Assembly: GCA_012960155.1 (NCBI GenBank)
Contig: DUBU01000030.1
Span: forward strand, 1 to 64,000
DNA from: Micavibrio sp.
GTDB lineage: Bacteria; Pseudomonadota; Alphaproteobacteria; Micavibrionales; Micavibrionaceae
Length of the DNA stretch: 64,000 bases
Reading direction: 5' to 3'
Position numbers and translations under genes: made by a program. The notes beneath the pieces were generated by a model. That model was not told the DNA's origin. It saw nothing but the letters and a program-made list of their open reading frames with translations, and did no database searches. Positions 38,847 through 50,500 of this stretch are shown piece by piece (the first letter of the stretch is position 1; each line of letters starts with the position of its first letter).

Positions 38847-41540
38847 TTAATTCTGCTTCCCGATACCAACCCAGCGACCACCGTCACAGTATTGCATCAC
38901 ATCATGCGTCGTATTGTAGAACATCGAACCTTCCAAACCGTAGGGGTTGGCACAGCGCGGCGCGGGGCCTTTGCTAATACAGCGCACTCTTTCTAAAACG
39001 TCTTTATTTGACCCGTCGACAACGCCATCATTAAATCTAATTGTTCTGCCAGCATTACTGCCCGTCGGGTCTCGGGATGTCCAATATTCTTCACCGCTAT
39101 CATCAAAATTACCGATAGCCTCATAGTTATTGTAGATTACGGTCATCTCATCCTCAGCACCCAAGTACCAGTCATCACGTCCATGTGCGACCAAGTCATA
39201 GCAATACTGTGCGGCATTGTGGAGTTGCACACCTGCAGCAACACTATCTGAATCCGTAATCACCAAATAGGCGGTGTTACTCTCGCCTGTGGCTGTTCCC
39301 GTAGTGCCTGTAGAAGCATCCGTGTAATTATTTACGCCATTATTAAAGTTCATTAATCCCGCATCTTCAGGCGTAGTGTACATATCGATGCTGCCGTCAG
39401 GGGATATGCCGGCATAAATAGAACCATCGTCGCAAACATCCCCTATATTCGGACAGCCTTGTGGCGCTGCTTTATTTTGCCCATAAGGCGCCCCCATAGC
39501 ATATAATGTCATGATTTCATCATTAGATAGTACGCGATCATATAGGCGCACATCATCGATCGAGCCTCTAAATAGCTGATTAAAGGATCCGCCATTATTT
39601 CTTGATCCTATGACGGCATAATCATCAGGGGCATTAATTGGGGACGCAGGAGTCCACGCCCCCATTGATACGCCGTTTCTAAACGCTTCCATGTCCGTAC
39701 CGTCATAAGTAACGGTGTAATGCTCGAATGTATTTACGTCGTAGCCTGATAACACGTAATCATTGTAAATATTATTCCCGACACCTACACGTAGATACAT
39801 ATTACCTGTTAGTTCAAGCATTCGCATATTAGGGCGGGTATAGCTTGAATCATTATCTCGTCCCCATAGCAATATGGTACCGTAATGCCCTGTGAATATA
39901 TCCGATTGCGCCCACGCCGACATTGTAAACGGCGTTCCTGATCCCGTCGGGAAACCTGATCCTGTTACCGTAATATAAGTTTCGGCTCCTGTGAAATTTA
40001 GTGATCGCCCTACAGCGCCCGGAGCACTGTGCGTATCAGCAGAGAGATTACCGATCATACTAGCGTCATTGCCGTTGCCACTGCTATCCACCGCTGTCGT
40101 ACCTGTCGTTTCATCCAGCTTCCAGTGCGCTACCAATCCATCGGGCACATCGGAAGCCTTCATCACTTGCTTGAACTTATCACCGTCAAAGAACTCGGGC
40201 ACGTTGGCTGTTTCGTTATAGCGTATGCCGTTGCGCGCTTCGTATATTTCCTGAACCTCTGATGCAGTTAATAGACGATTGTAGACCCGTAAATCATCAA
40301 GCGAACCCGTTAAAAACCCGCCTGCGTCCTTAAAGCGCCCAGCCCATAGCTCTTCGTTACTGTTAAAAGTAGAAGAAATTGCAGAATCTGAAGTCAAATC
40401 AACGCCGTTAACGTAGAGAGTTACAGCCCCACCCGTTTTATTAACCACTGCTGCTACATGCGCCCACGAATTGGGGGCAATATTTGCGCCCGTTGTGCTG
40501 CCGTTATTTTGAGTAGTACCGTTAGAGGTTTCAAAAACAAGCTCCCCGTCGGTAGTTGCCCAGCTATTTACATACAGCTTAAATCCGTCGAAATTACCTT
40601 CCTGCGAATTAGCAAATATGCCCTGCGCTGTAGATGTAGGGCTATCAAGCTTGACCCATGAGGCCAGAGTAAATTCATTACCGAGGTCTATAGCATCTGA
40701 CATGATATGATTAGAAGCAGTAAAATATTGTGCGCTTGCTACCATTCCTTTTCGGGTATTTGAAGCTGGGTTCATGCCTTGATAAGCAACATCGCCACCG
40801 TTACCACTACTATCAACCGCCAGAGATCCCGCCGTCTCATCTAAGCGCCAGTGCCTGATAAGCCCTGTAGGAACAATCTCGGTCAGCTTGGAGTTATCGC
40901 TGCGGACACAGCGTATGTTGAATACGCTGCCTTTATTATAATTGGTGCTTGCGCCGTTAACGAAACTGAGCTCTCTTGCGTTATTCGAAGAGTTTTCAGA
41001 CGATGACCAGTAAAATCCACCCGTATCAAAGTTTCCTATTGCTGTGCGGTTTGCATACAGAACCGACAGCTCGTTAAGTGCCGGCAAATACCAGTCATAA
41101 TAACCATCTGCGGAACTGTCATAACAAGCTTGTGCCGCGTCGTAAGTTACGGCACTTGGAAAATTAACAAGACCGATTGTATTACCATCGCCATCAGTAT
41201 TAGAGTTTAGTGAAGTCGTTTCATTACTAGTAGCCCAGCGCGCTGTTCCGATATCAGAAGCCGTCGTATACATGCGTACATTGCCATCAGGCGTAAGACC
41301 TGCGTAAATGGTACCGTCCGAGCAGACCTCCCCTACTTCCGTACAATCAGCTTCTGTAATGGGTGGCAACATAGCGACCCAGCCCGCGCTATCGCAGTAT
41401 TGTGCCACTTTGTGCGTTTCGTTGAAGGCCATATCGCCTTCATTGCCGGCAGGGTTAACGCATTGCGCATATACAGGCATCGTCGGCATTAACAATGCCG
41501 CCGTCAGACAGAATAAACCTATCCTAAACGCCTTTCTCAT
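38847..41540 (-). CDS. Secreted protein with two DUF1566-like and two LamG domains
   Basis: 897 residues. Signal peptide to about 25 (VYA). It opens with the Cys module (about 26-55, QYCDSAGW), then DUF1566-like domain 1 (about 60-213, YYDWYLPALNEL, YWSSSE, IRCVRS), LamG 1 (about 222-430), a Cys-free linker module (EFFDGDKF, about 435-458), LamG 2 (about 465-680), DUF1566-like domain 2 (about 695-860, DDWYLGAEDEM, YWTSRD) and the end module RCANPYGLEG...QYCDGGRW. The second DUF1566 copy has lost the usual LPA. It belongs with the two genes upstream, which share the same C-terminal plan. The 13-base gap to the next gene suggests co-translation. Confidence 0.85.
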   Translation of the reverse strand: MRKAFRIGLFCLTAALLMPTMPVYAQCVNPAGNEGDMAFNETHKVAQYCDSAGWVAMLPPITEADCTEVGEVCSDGTIYAGLTPDGNVRMYTTASDIGTARWATSNETTSLNSNTDGDGNTIGLVNFPSAVTYDAAQACYDSSADGYYDWYLPALNELSVLYANRTAIGNFDTGGFYWSSSENSSNNARELSFVNGASTNYNKGSVFNIRCVRSDNSKLTEIVPTGLIRHWRLDETAGSLAVDSSGNGGDVAYQGMNPASNTRKGMVASAQYFTASNHIMSDAIDLGNEFTLASWVKLDSPTSTAQGIFANSQEGNFDGFKLYVNSWATTDGELVFETSNGTTQNNGSTTGANIAPNSWAHVAAVVNKTGGAVTLYVNGVDLTSDSAISSTFNSNEELWAGRFKDAGGFLTGSLDDLRVYNRLLTASEVQEIYEARNGIRYNETANVPEFFDGDKFKQVMKASDVPDGLVAHWKLDETTGTTAVDSSGNGNDASMIGNLSADTHSAPGAVGRSLNFTGAETYITVTGSGFPTGSGTPFTMSAWAQSDIFTGHYGTILLWGRDNDSSYTRPNMRMLELTGNMYLRVGVGNNIYNDYVLSGYDVNTFEHYTVTYDGTDMEAFRNGVSMGAWTPASPINAPDDYAVIGSRNNGGSFNQLFRGSIDDVRLYDRVLSNDEIMTLYAMGAPYGQNKAAPQGCPNIGDVCDDGSIYAGISPDGSIDMYTTPEDAGLMNFNNGVNNYTDASTGTTGTATGESNTAYLVITDSDSVAAGVQLHNAAQYCYDLVAHGRDDWYLGAEDEMTVIYNNYEAIGNFDDSGEEYWTSRDPTGSNAGRTIRFNDGVVDGSNKDVLERVRCISKGPAPRCANPYGLEGSMFYNTTHDVMQYCDGGRWVGIGKQN

Positions 41541-41588
41541 ATATACTTTCCTGCCCTTCCATTATGCGTTAAATTATTAATCTTTTTA

Positions 41589-44528
41589 TTAATTTGCTTT
41601 GCCGATCGCGAGCCAGCGCGCGCCGTCACAATACTGCATCACGGCATGATCACTGTTGAAAATCATCTGCCCTTCCACACCATATGGGTTGGCGCAGCGT
41701 GGTGCCGGACCTTTGCGGACGCAGCGTGTGGAGTAACCTACCTCTTTTAGTGAATACCCCAGCATATTGCCATTACTAAAGTCACCAATATACATTTCGG
41801 TCTGCGAATATTCGGTAGATGAGTGATATCTGCGATACCACTCTCCTGGATCCGTTATGAAGCCTCCAATAGCCTCCCTATTTGCGTACAAAACACTTAG
41901 CTCGTTAATCGCTGGCAAGTACCAGTCATCTACTCCCGCTATAATTGAATCATAACAATGTTGTGACGCTTCATGTATCTGGTGCCCCCCCGATGAACTA
42001 TCTGCGTCAGTAACAACTATTGATGTCGTATTGCTAAAGCCAGCATCTGAATCAGAAGCAGAGGTCAGGACCTGCCCTGAATTATTGGTGTCATTCCAGC
42101 TTAAATTTTGGACGCCATCTTGAGGCGTAGTGAACATCGGAACATTACCGTCAGGGCTTAGGCCCGCATATATTGTGCCGTCATCGCAGGCATCACCAAT
42201 ATTCGGGCAGCCTTGAGGCAGGCTTGTGTTTTGGCCGATAGGAGCGCCCATGGCGTATAGATCTTGGACATCGGCGAATGTAAGGGCTCTGGTATAGATG
42301 CGCACATCGTCGAGCGCTCCCATAAAAAATTCACTAGAAGATGTCGTCGCGCCCATCAGCAAGTCGTTGTCTGTATCAACTATCGTGCCTGTATAAGGCT
42401 CATTCGCGTACCATTCTTCTTCGGCACCATTTAGGTAAAGCGTTAGCTCTCCCCCATCTTTTACGCCTACGACATGATACCATCTGCCCTCTGTAAGCGG
42501 GTTGGAACCCACGTAGAAATAGCTAGTCCCAACGCCGCTATTTGATGCGGTATTGGCTAACTGAAAAGCCACTTCATTAGATGCCCCTATAAAAAACTCC
42601 CATGACAGAAAAGGCTCAACGGTGTGCCGCTTCATCATTACCTTCTGCTTCACCCCTGTATTGACATCTTGTTTCACCCAGAATGACACAGAGAAATCAT
42701 CCGTCATTTCTAAAGCCGCATTATCAGCGACAGAAATACGGTCATCCACGCCATCAAATGATAGCGATGTCTTTACCGCACCTACAGCAGAGTCACTTGC
42801 GGCACTCATACTGCCTTGCATAGTGCCGTTGTTACTGTTGGCGCTGGCATCCGTCACAGTTGTGCCTGACGTCTCGTCCATTCTCCAATGACCAACAAGG
42901 CCGTAAGGCACCTCGGCAAAACCCATGCGCATGCTGTCCCAGCCATTGCCGTCAAAGTACTCAGGGGCTCTGGTCTTTTCATTAAATCGGAAACCGTCGC
43001 GAGCGGCGTAGACTTGTTGAACTTCCGATGCCGTCAGAGCACGGTTATAAAGCCTGATATCATCAAGACGGCCATCAACATATTTAGAACCATTACCACG
43101 CTGAGCGATATAAATGCGATCGGACGTTATACTGTCCCAAGAACCGGAAGGCGTGTCACTGTCACCGATTAATGTCCCGTTTATATAAAGGAAGTTATTT
43201 GGGTTGCTGTTAATTCCGGCACAGAAATGCGTCCACTGCGTTTGTGGTATGGCTGTTTGGTAAAGCGGGTCATCAGAACCAGGAGAGCCGATATCATCTT
43301 TAACCAGCAATTCGCCATCGACGTACTCGACCCACCATCCGTTAGACGTATCTTCAAACTTGCTTATCAGGGCATTGTCGTCTGCCCCCTCATCAGGCAT
43401 AAACCAGCCGCACACCGTGAACTCTGCCAGATCAAACGTTGTTGATACACGCATATAATCATCAGAACCATCAAATGCCATTGAGGTCGCCACAACACCT
43501 TCTGATGTGCCTGTTGCCGCCCCTGAAGCCATATTGTAATAGATTCCGTTATAAACGTTACCACTGCTATCCAGTGCATCCGTACCTGTCGTTTCATCAA
43601 GGCGCCAATGTCCGAGCAACCCTGACGGCACAACTTCTGTACCTGTAGGTTCTAACGTAGAGGATGATATAGGCGCACTCGGAGCTGTCGTCAGAGCCCC
43701 TATTTCGGTCGTAGCCCCAGCGCTCCCTTTATTGGCGTGCCAAGAGCCAGTAGGACCACTCAAGAACAAGTCAGGAGCAGATCCAGTAGGCAAACTGCCA
43801 TCAGCGCCAAGGTAAACGGCTTCGCCCGCGTTATAAAATAGCTCTCGATTTGTAGCACTGGAAAAGTCAATATAAGTGCCGACATCAAACCATACATCGG
43901 CTATATCAGCATCTAAAAACCCGCCATAATTATCTGTACCAAGACGGAAATTGGTATTCGGGTAATAGGCATTTGAAGATAAAAAGCTACACCAACCCGG
44001 GCTTTCATCCACACCATCGACATAGAAATGGAAATCGCCTGTCGCAGCGTCCATAGAAAACATCCAATGGTGCCAGTCAGTAGTGTCGTTTATTGTGGTT
44101 GTGTCAGTTTGGCATTGAAATACCCCCGAATTTGAGACATCTCTTACGAAGACAGCCACAGTTTCATCGTCATTAATAAAGATTTGCGTGCGGTCTCCAT
44201 TATCGTTAAATACACGATAAAAAGTCGATAAATCGTTCATTTTAGCCCATAAACTAAATGTCAGGCGCGTTGATGTGCCCATCGATGTACCATCTATAGA
44301 TACACCATCGTTTGTGCCATCAAAGGTCACAGCATTCAGTTCATAAACACCTTGAGGCGCCTGACCACCTGTCATAGCGATCCAGTTCGTATCATCACAA
44401 TATTGGGGAACCTTGAACTCAGTATTGAAAATAATCTCGCCCACTTCGCCGGCAGGTGACGAACAAACAGCATGTGCCGATGTGTCAAACAGGCACAGCA
44501 ACGCCGCAGATAATACTGCGGTTTTCAA
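41589..44528 (-). CDS. Secreted LamG/DUF1566 protein without an ATG start
   Basis: 979 residues from a TTG at 44528, giving a short but acceptable signal peptide (cut after AHA, residue 20). No in-frame ATG exists upstream. AGGAG lies seven bases before an in-frame ATA at 44561, and the 11 codons from there encode an IKLCGNK leader that matches the MTKLCGK start of the 1,011-residue paralogue, so initiation at ATA or a nearby codon is possible. Then: Cys module (21-52), LamG 1 with tail (about 62-270), LamG 2 (about 301-505), Cys-free linker EYFDGNGW (509-533), LamG 3 (about 543-760), DUF1566-like (about 773-940, DDWYLPAINEL) and end module RCANPYGVEG...QYCDGARW. Confidence 0.83.
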   Translation of the reverse strand: MKTAVLSAALLCLFDTSAHAVCSSPAGEVGEIIFNTEFKVPQYCDDTNWIAMTGGQAPQGVYELNAVTFDGTNDGVSIDGTSMGTSTRLTFSLWAKMNDLSTFYRVFNDNGDRTQIFINDDETVAVFVRDVSNSGVFQCQTDTTTINDTTDWHHWMFSMDAATGDFHFYVDGVDESPGWCSFLSSNAYYPNTNFRLGTDNYGGFLDADIADVWFDVGTYIDFSSATNRELFYNAGEAVYLGADGSLPTGSAPDLFLSGPTGSWHANKGSAGATTEIGALTTAPSAPISSSTLEPTGTEVVPSGLLGHWRLDETTGTDALDSSGNVYNGIYYNMASGAATGTSEGVVATSMAFDGSDDYMRVSTTFDLAEFTVCGWFMPDEGADDNALISKFEDTSNGWWVEYVDGELLVKDDIGSPGSDDPLYQTAIPQTQWTHFCAGINSNPNNFLYINGTLIGDSDTPSGSWDSITSDRIYIAQRGNGSKYVDGRLDDIRLYNRALTASEVQQVYAARDGFRFNEKTRAPEYFDGNGWDSMRMGFAEVPYGLVGHWRMDETSGTTVTDASANSNNGTMQGSMSAASDSAVGAVKTSLSFDGVDDRISVADNAALEMTDDFSVSFWVKQDVNTGVKQKVMMKRHTVEPFLSWEFFIGASNEVAFQLANTASNSGVGTSYFYVGSNPLTEGRWYHVVGVKDGGELTLYLNGAEEEWYANEPYTGTIVDTDNDLLMGATTSSSEFFMGALDDVRIYTRALTFADVQDLYAMGAPIGQNTSLPQGCPNIGDACDDGTIYAGLSPDGNVPMFTTPQDGVQNLSWNDTNNSGQVLTSASDSDAGFSNTTSIVVTDADSSSGGHQIHEASQHCYDSIIAGVDDWYLPAINELSVLYANREAIGGFITDPGEWYRRYHSSTEYSQTEMYIGDFSNGNMLGYSLKEVGYSTRCVRKGPAPRCANPYGVEGQMIFNSDHAVMQYCDGARWLAIGKAN

Positions 44529-44582
44529 GATATTCGCGATTTTATTCCCACACAGTTTTATTGTCGTTCTCCTAAATCAAAT

Positions 44583-47522
44583 TTAGTTTTCCTTACCAAT
44601 TGCCAGCCATCGCGCCCCATCGCAATATTGCATGACATTATTATCCGCATTGTAAACCATTTGGCCTTCCAGACCATATGGATTAGCACAGCGCGGCGCA
44701 GGCCCTTTGCGTACGCAGCGGACAGCGTAAGCGAGCTCCTTTGTAGAGTTATTTACGCCTGCCCCCCCGAAGTCATAATAATAAATTGCCGTCGCGTTAG
44801 GTTCAGAAGATGACCAGTATTGTGTATTTGCGAATGTTCCGGCAAAACCACCAACCTCTCTATTGTCGTATAGCATTTCCAGCTCTTCTTGAGCAGGGAG
44901 ATACCAGTCACCGGCACCAGCAGCGTCAAACCCTGCACAGGCTCTAGCCGCCAGATGCTGTTGGGACCCTCCTGTAGCTGAATCAGAATCAAGAATTACG
45001 GCGTTTAGCGTATTTTGCTCTCCTGTCTGACAGCCGGTCTCACCGCCCAAGTAACAAGTCGCCCCAGAAACCGACACCATACTTGCACCTGATGCGTTTC
45101 CTGCATTCCAACTTAGTCCAGACGAGACATCAGTCTTTGCGGCATACATTGCCACATTCCCATCAGGTGACAAACCCGCATAAATAGTGCCGTCATCACA
45201 AACATCGCCCACATTAGGACACCCCTGCGGAGAAGCCGAATTCTGACCCACGGGCGCCCCCATTTTATACAGTGTCTGTATTTCCGTTGCCGAAAGCTCA
45301 CGGTTATAATAGCGAATATCATCAATATAACCTTTAAGACTAGATTGAGTTGCGTCCCAACGCCTTCCTATACCTATTTCGCCAGGCGTAGGATTAGTGT
45401 AAGCGCCAGATGGAGAAACATTCCAAGTACTAGGTGTCTCCCCTACACCATTAATATAAAATACAGGGCGCGTTCCCACCGGATCATTAAAATCATAAGT
45501 CACGGCAACATGCACCCATTCCCCAAGAGGGATTGTTAAGGTATCTGGCCTCACAGAACCATCAGTAGCCCAACCATCAGCCTGAAAATCCAAGGTATCC
45601 TGATCATGCGCCTTCCAGAGACTTGCATAGTCTTCAATACTTATTATTGCCGAGTTACCCGCTACGTCCTTCAAATATACCCAGCCTGCCATTGTAAAAG
45701 CACCGGAAGATGTATAAGAGGCCGGATACGGTGTATCCTCAAAAGCTTTGTAGCTATTCGTACCATGCGCATTATAAGCACGTCCTATAGCGCCAGCGAC
45801 GGAATCTGCTGTAAAATCAGCGGAAGCGAAGGCACCTATATCCATGTTACCTGTAGCATCAGTGGCAACAGTGCCCGTTGTTTCATCCAGCTTCCAATGA
45901 CCGATCAAGCCATTCGTCACATCAGGCCACTCACCGATCATAGATACCCAGCGATTGCCGTCGAAGAATTGGGGCACGTTATTAGATTCATTATATTTCA
46001 CGCCATCACGTGCGCCATGTAATTCCTGAATTTCCGCTGCGGAAAGAGCACGATTGTACACGCGCACATCATCTATAACTCCCCCAAACGTTCTTCCTGA
46101 AGAAGTTATATCACCGATTATCATCGAACTAGCTGTAGCTTGGGGCGTACCGACAGCCGTACTATCTACCTCTACGCCATCCACATAAATTTTCAGGTCA
46201 ACACCGTCATAGGTGCACGTGATGAAATACCATGTTTGAGCACGAAGACCTGTTGCCTGCGCGTGGCTCCAAGCGCCATCATTATGTTCACATCCTGTAG
46301 GCGTAGAACTGTGATTCCAATTCATAGAAAAGTTGGAGTCCCTATCAATGATTTTTTCAGCACAGCCACCACCACACACCTCGGGATCATCAGGTGACCA
46401 AACCCATGCAGATATCGTGTATTGCGCTAAATCAGTATTCAGCGTCGTCGCAATAGAATCCGCTGCACCATCAAAACTTATTGCAGTCCCGACAGTGCCG
46501 TTAACACTATCCCCACCATTTAAACCACCGTTCATTGTGCCATTATTACCGTTACCACTTGTATCAGCAGCGTTAGTCCCGCTGGTTTCATCCAGACGCC
46601 AATGACCGACTAACCCGCTTGGAACAACTTCAGTCATCGTAGAAGCACCGCCGGCAGAGGTCGCGTTATACATTTGCGTTACTTCGGCAGGTGTCAGTTC
46701 ACGATCGTAATAGCGGACGTCATCCATATAGCCATCAACATCCCATCCAATCCACATGGTTACACCGGCATCACTTGGCGCCGCACCGCCGCCGCCGATG
46801 TCAAAATGCAAGGTAAAAGGCTCTGAAACCCCATTGACATAGATTGTAGGTTCATTGGTATCAGAGCTATTATCGAAGGTCACAACTATATGGTTCCACT
46901 GCCCTAAGGGGACAGAGTTAGTTGTTCGCCATTCATGGCGCCCGGTCGCCCATGGTGATCTGAAGAACAGGCGGCTATCTGCAGCGCCCCAAAATCTTAA
47001 TATATAGCCCTCAGGCAGCGTACCAGAGTTCGTAGTTTTGTATATAAGTTCTGCAGTATTCGCCGAGTTCGGATAAACCCACATAGAGATACTGCCGCCG
47101 CCATCAAATATATCTTGAATGGCAGCCGTATCGGGCACTTCAATTTCGTAGTTTGTTGACGTTCCATCAAAGTCCTGAGCGTTATCAAATCTACCCGGCA
47201 CATTTGTTGTAGCCGGTGCCATACCGCCATAATAATTACCGTCAGAGCTACCGGCACTATCATTGGCTGTTGAACCTGAGGTTTCATCGAGCGTCCAATG
47301 CGCCACAAGACCGCTAGTTGGCTGAGCTAAAGCCGCTTCGCCGCCTGTCATGGCAATCCAGTTTGTATTATCACAATAAACCATGACTTTGTGATCGATA
47401 TTGAATACAGCTTCGCCAGCCGCGCCCGCAGGACTGCTACATTGTGCATAGGCGTGGGTCGTCAGCAGCATGGATAAACCTGCCGCACATAATGTCCGTA
47501 ATGCCATTTTCATCACGTTCAT
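44583..47522 (-). CDS. Secreted LamG/DUF1566 protein with three LamG domains
   Basis: 979 residues. Signal peptide to about 26 (AYA). Opening Cys module (27-58, VYCDNTNW), LamG 1 (about 66-275), LamG 2 (about 301-500; contains a CGGGC pair absent from other copies), Cys-free linker QFFDGNRW (509-531), LamG 3 (about 536-755), DUF1566-like (about 766-940, GDWYLPAQEEL, YWSSSE) and end module RCANPYGLEG...QYCDGARW. Same overall plan as the following gene; the ends are nearly identical, whereas LamG 1 differs in type. The start codon follows the previous stop by one base, with the sequence TAATATG. Confidence 0.85.
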   Translation of the reverse strand: MNVMKMALRTLCAAGLSMLLTTHAYAQCSSPAGAAGEAVFNIDHKVMVYCDNTNWIAMTGGEAALAQPTSGLVAHWTLDETSGSTANDSAGSSDGNYYGGMAPATTNVPGRFDNAQDFDGTSTNYEIEVPDTAAIQDIFDGGGSISMWVYPNSANTAELIYKTTNSGTLPEGYILRFWGAADSRLFFRSPWATGRHEWRTTNSVPLGQWNHIVVTFDNSSDTNEPTIYVNGVSEPFTLHFDIGGGGAAPSDAGVTMWIGWDVDGYMDDVRYYDRELTPAEVTQMYNATSAGGASTMTEVVPSGLVGHWRLDETSGTNAADTSGNGNNGTMNGGLNGGDSVNGTVGTAISFDGAADSIATTLNTDLAQYTISAWVWSPDDPEVCGGGCAEKIIDRDSNFSMNWNHSSTPTGCEHNDGAWSHAQATGLRAQTWYFITCTYDGVDLKIYVDGVEVDSTAVGTPQATASSMIIGDITSSGRTFGGVIDDVRVYNRALSAAEIQELHGARDGVKYNESNNVPQFFDGNRWVSMIGEWPDVTNGLIGHWKLDETTGTVATDATGNMDIGAFASADFTADSVAGAIGRAYNAHGTNSYKAFEDTPYPASYTSSGAFTMAGWVYLKDVAGNSAIISIEDYASLWKAHDQDTLDFQADGWATDGSVRPDTLTIPLGEWVHVAVTYDFNDPVGTRPVFYINGVGETPSTWNVSPSGAYTNPTPGEIGIGRRWDATQSSLKGYIDDIRYYNRELSATEIQTLYKMGAPVGQNSASPQGCPNVGDVCDDGTIYAGLSPDGNVAMYAAKTDVSSGLSWNAGNASGASMVSVSGATCYLGGETGCQTGEQNTLNAVILDSDSATGGSQQHLAARACAGFDAAGAGDWYLPAQEELEMLYDNREVGGFAGTFANTQYWSSSEPNATAIYYYDFGGAGVNNSTKELAYAVRCVRKGPAPRCANPYGLEGQMVYNADNNVMQYCDGARWLAIGKEN

Positions 47523-47523
47523 A

Positions 47524-50500
47524 TTACTTCCCTACTCCTACCCAGTATTCGCCATTACAGTATTGCAGAACGTTATTGTCTGTATTGTACAGCATGATGC
47601 CTTCTGCTGTAGCGCCAGTAATACTGCCCGCATTAGCACAGCCATTATCCACGTCGCCGAGGCCGTCAGATAGCATATAATTATATAGCTGATTGACTTC
47701 AGTAGTGCTTAACGCGCGGTTATATATCCGCACATCGTCAATCAAGCCATCAAAGAAAAATCTGGAATCAGAACAAGTGCTGTCATAGCCGCCGATACAT
47801 ACGGGGTTAGCCACATTCATATTGGCATCCAAAGTATACGCCTGTCTGTTGACCAGCTCGCCATCAAGATACAAGCGCACTTCACCGACTGACCCGTCAT
47901 AGACCCAGCCGCCATAATGCCAAAGGCCATCATCGATCACAGGGCCATTGACTGAAATGCTGGTGGCTGAGCCGTAGAAGTTTATCTCAAGCTCATCTGT
48001 ATCAACATCACAGCCGAACCACCAAGTTCTATCGGTAAAGCCACCACCCCAACGCGTTACCATTACTTCGTTATCGCCGCCAGAGTTAGCGCCGCAATCG
48101 CTTGTCTTTTTGAACCAGTTAAATTGCGAAAACGAACCGCCCGTTGCAATGTCGAAACTCGCATTAGATGCAATGACAACACGTTCATTGTTACCATCAA
48201 ACAAAAGCGCGTTACTATCGACACCATACACCCAGTCTTCATTTTCCATGTTTTCAAGTGTGCCTGTAAAACCACTGCCTGATGTATCCGGAGCTGAAGC
48301 GCCTGAAGTTTCGTCCAACGCCCAATGACCTATCAGGCTACCTGTGACTGGCGCGCCACCAATAGGCCCCATCGCAACCCAGTTATAGCCATCGCAATAT
48401 TGCATAACGCTTAAATTCTGATTGTAATTAATTTGGCCTGCTTGCCCCGCCGGATCGGCACACCCAACTTCCGGCTGCTGAAAGCAATAAATATGTAGAT
48501 TTGCTTCATCACAATTTGTGCTGCCATTATCTGACCAGTTGCCATCTGTGTTTGTTGCACGACCGCGCCGCCCACTATTTCCGCTACTGGAAGATGTCCA
48601 GTCCAGACAATGTTCCGTGCCGTCAGCAGTGCCATTTGAATTTACGTTCGTCCAGACGTTGCTATCTCCACTATGAACTGTGCCATCAGCCATATACTGT
48701 ATTTCGTTATCAATATTGCCATTTACGAGATCTCCCCAATTATTCGCGACCTGCGTGAACGTTGGCACGTTGGGCATTACATATGGCACACTACTTTGAT
48801 AAAATTTATCTAGCGGCGCATTTCCATCTGCCGCTGGCCCTGAAAGCCACGCATTGTAAACACCAGGAAGGCCCGCAGCAGCAGCCTCTTGCTGGCATAT
48901 AAAATCACCAGCCAGCACGCCATCATCCCCAGAATATCCTCGACCTTGGGCTTCCGAGAGCAAATCACCATTCGGCAAAGTGTCAGAAACAAAGGCATAA
49001 TACTGATCGTACAGATGCATTGTCTCTGAAGTTTTGGCAAAACTCGCCTGTGTTAATGCACCGTTCTCGGTAAACCCAGGGGATGCTCCTTTGTTAGTAT
49101 GCCAGTTTGCCGTATCGCCGCTTAAGAAAATGTCAGGTGGCGTACCAATAACGTTGCTACCGTCCGCTCCCAGATTAACAGGCAGGCCACGTGCATCTAT
49201 AAATTTACGACGATTGGCCTCAACTGACCAATCAATGTAGTTATCAAAGTCGACCCACAAATCTGCAAGATCCGCGTAAAGCCTTTCTGTTCCTGTATTA
49301 AAGGAACCGATACTGACAATTTCACCACCACCGAAAGCCGTATATGTTGCCGACTGGCTGCTAGTGACATCTAAATCATCCACATAGATCTGATCAAGAG
49401 AGCGGTTGGTTGAATCAATACTGAAAAGAACATGATGCCAGCTACCGTCAGTGATAGGATCACTGCGTGCTAGCAGATTATATACGCCCACTCCCGTTTC
49501 CTGACCATCAAGAACAAGTTCATTACTAGTATTAAATCTAACTCTGAAGTATTCACCTGTGCCACTGCGTGTATGAATAATAGCCTGGGATGTTCCTAAG
49601 TTATTCGGATCACGTCTTATCCAGAAAGCCCCCGTAATAAGCGTTGGCTCACTTAAACCGAAACTGTTTTCCAATAGCTGGTCACTACCGCCGCCAAAAT
49701 GAACAGCATTCGGCACATAGCCCGAGCCGCCCATGGCAACCCAGTCCGTCCCGTCGCAGTAATACATTGTTTTATCTTGCTCACTGAAGGTCAGCACACC
49801 TTCTTTACCCATACCATAAGAGTATAACTGCCCGATTTCTTGTGCGGAAAGCGCTCGGTTATAGACACGGACCTCATCCAAATCGCCACTAAAATTTCTA
49901 AAATCTATGGTCGCGTGCCTACCTATGACCAGAGGGTTATTATCTGTCGAAGGAGTACCTGTTGCAGCAGTTTCACGAGCTTCTTCTACGCCATCGATGT
50001 AAATTATTCCGTCAGTAGCGTCTGCATCATATACGGCAACAACATGATGCCAAACACCGTCATCAATTGGATATAAACTCCACGTAGAGTTTGCAGTACC
50101 TACGACGTGAAAAACCATATTACTTGTATAGTTATCACGACCTAGAGAGATCATTCCTCCCTTACTAAACAAGGTTTCATACTGACTGGAAAAACCATCA
50201 ACCCTCATCCACAGAGCCACTGAGAAAGAAGTTGTGAAGTCAAAATTCGATTCATTGGCAACATCTATCTGCCCCACCCCACCAGCAAAACTCAGAGCAT
50301 TTTGAACAATCCCCTGCAAGCTGGCAGTCGCAGGGTCAAGCCCACCCGACATAGTTCCGTTATTGCCGTTGCCGCTGCTATCCGTTGCTGTTGTACCGCT
50401 AGTTTCATCTAACATCCAATATCCGACAAGTCCATCTGTCGAAGGGACGCCGCAATTTTGCGCATAGGAAGGCGCCGCCGCAAAAGCCATCAGCCCTGCC

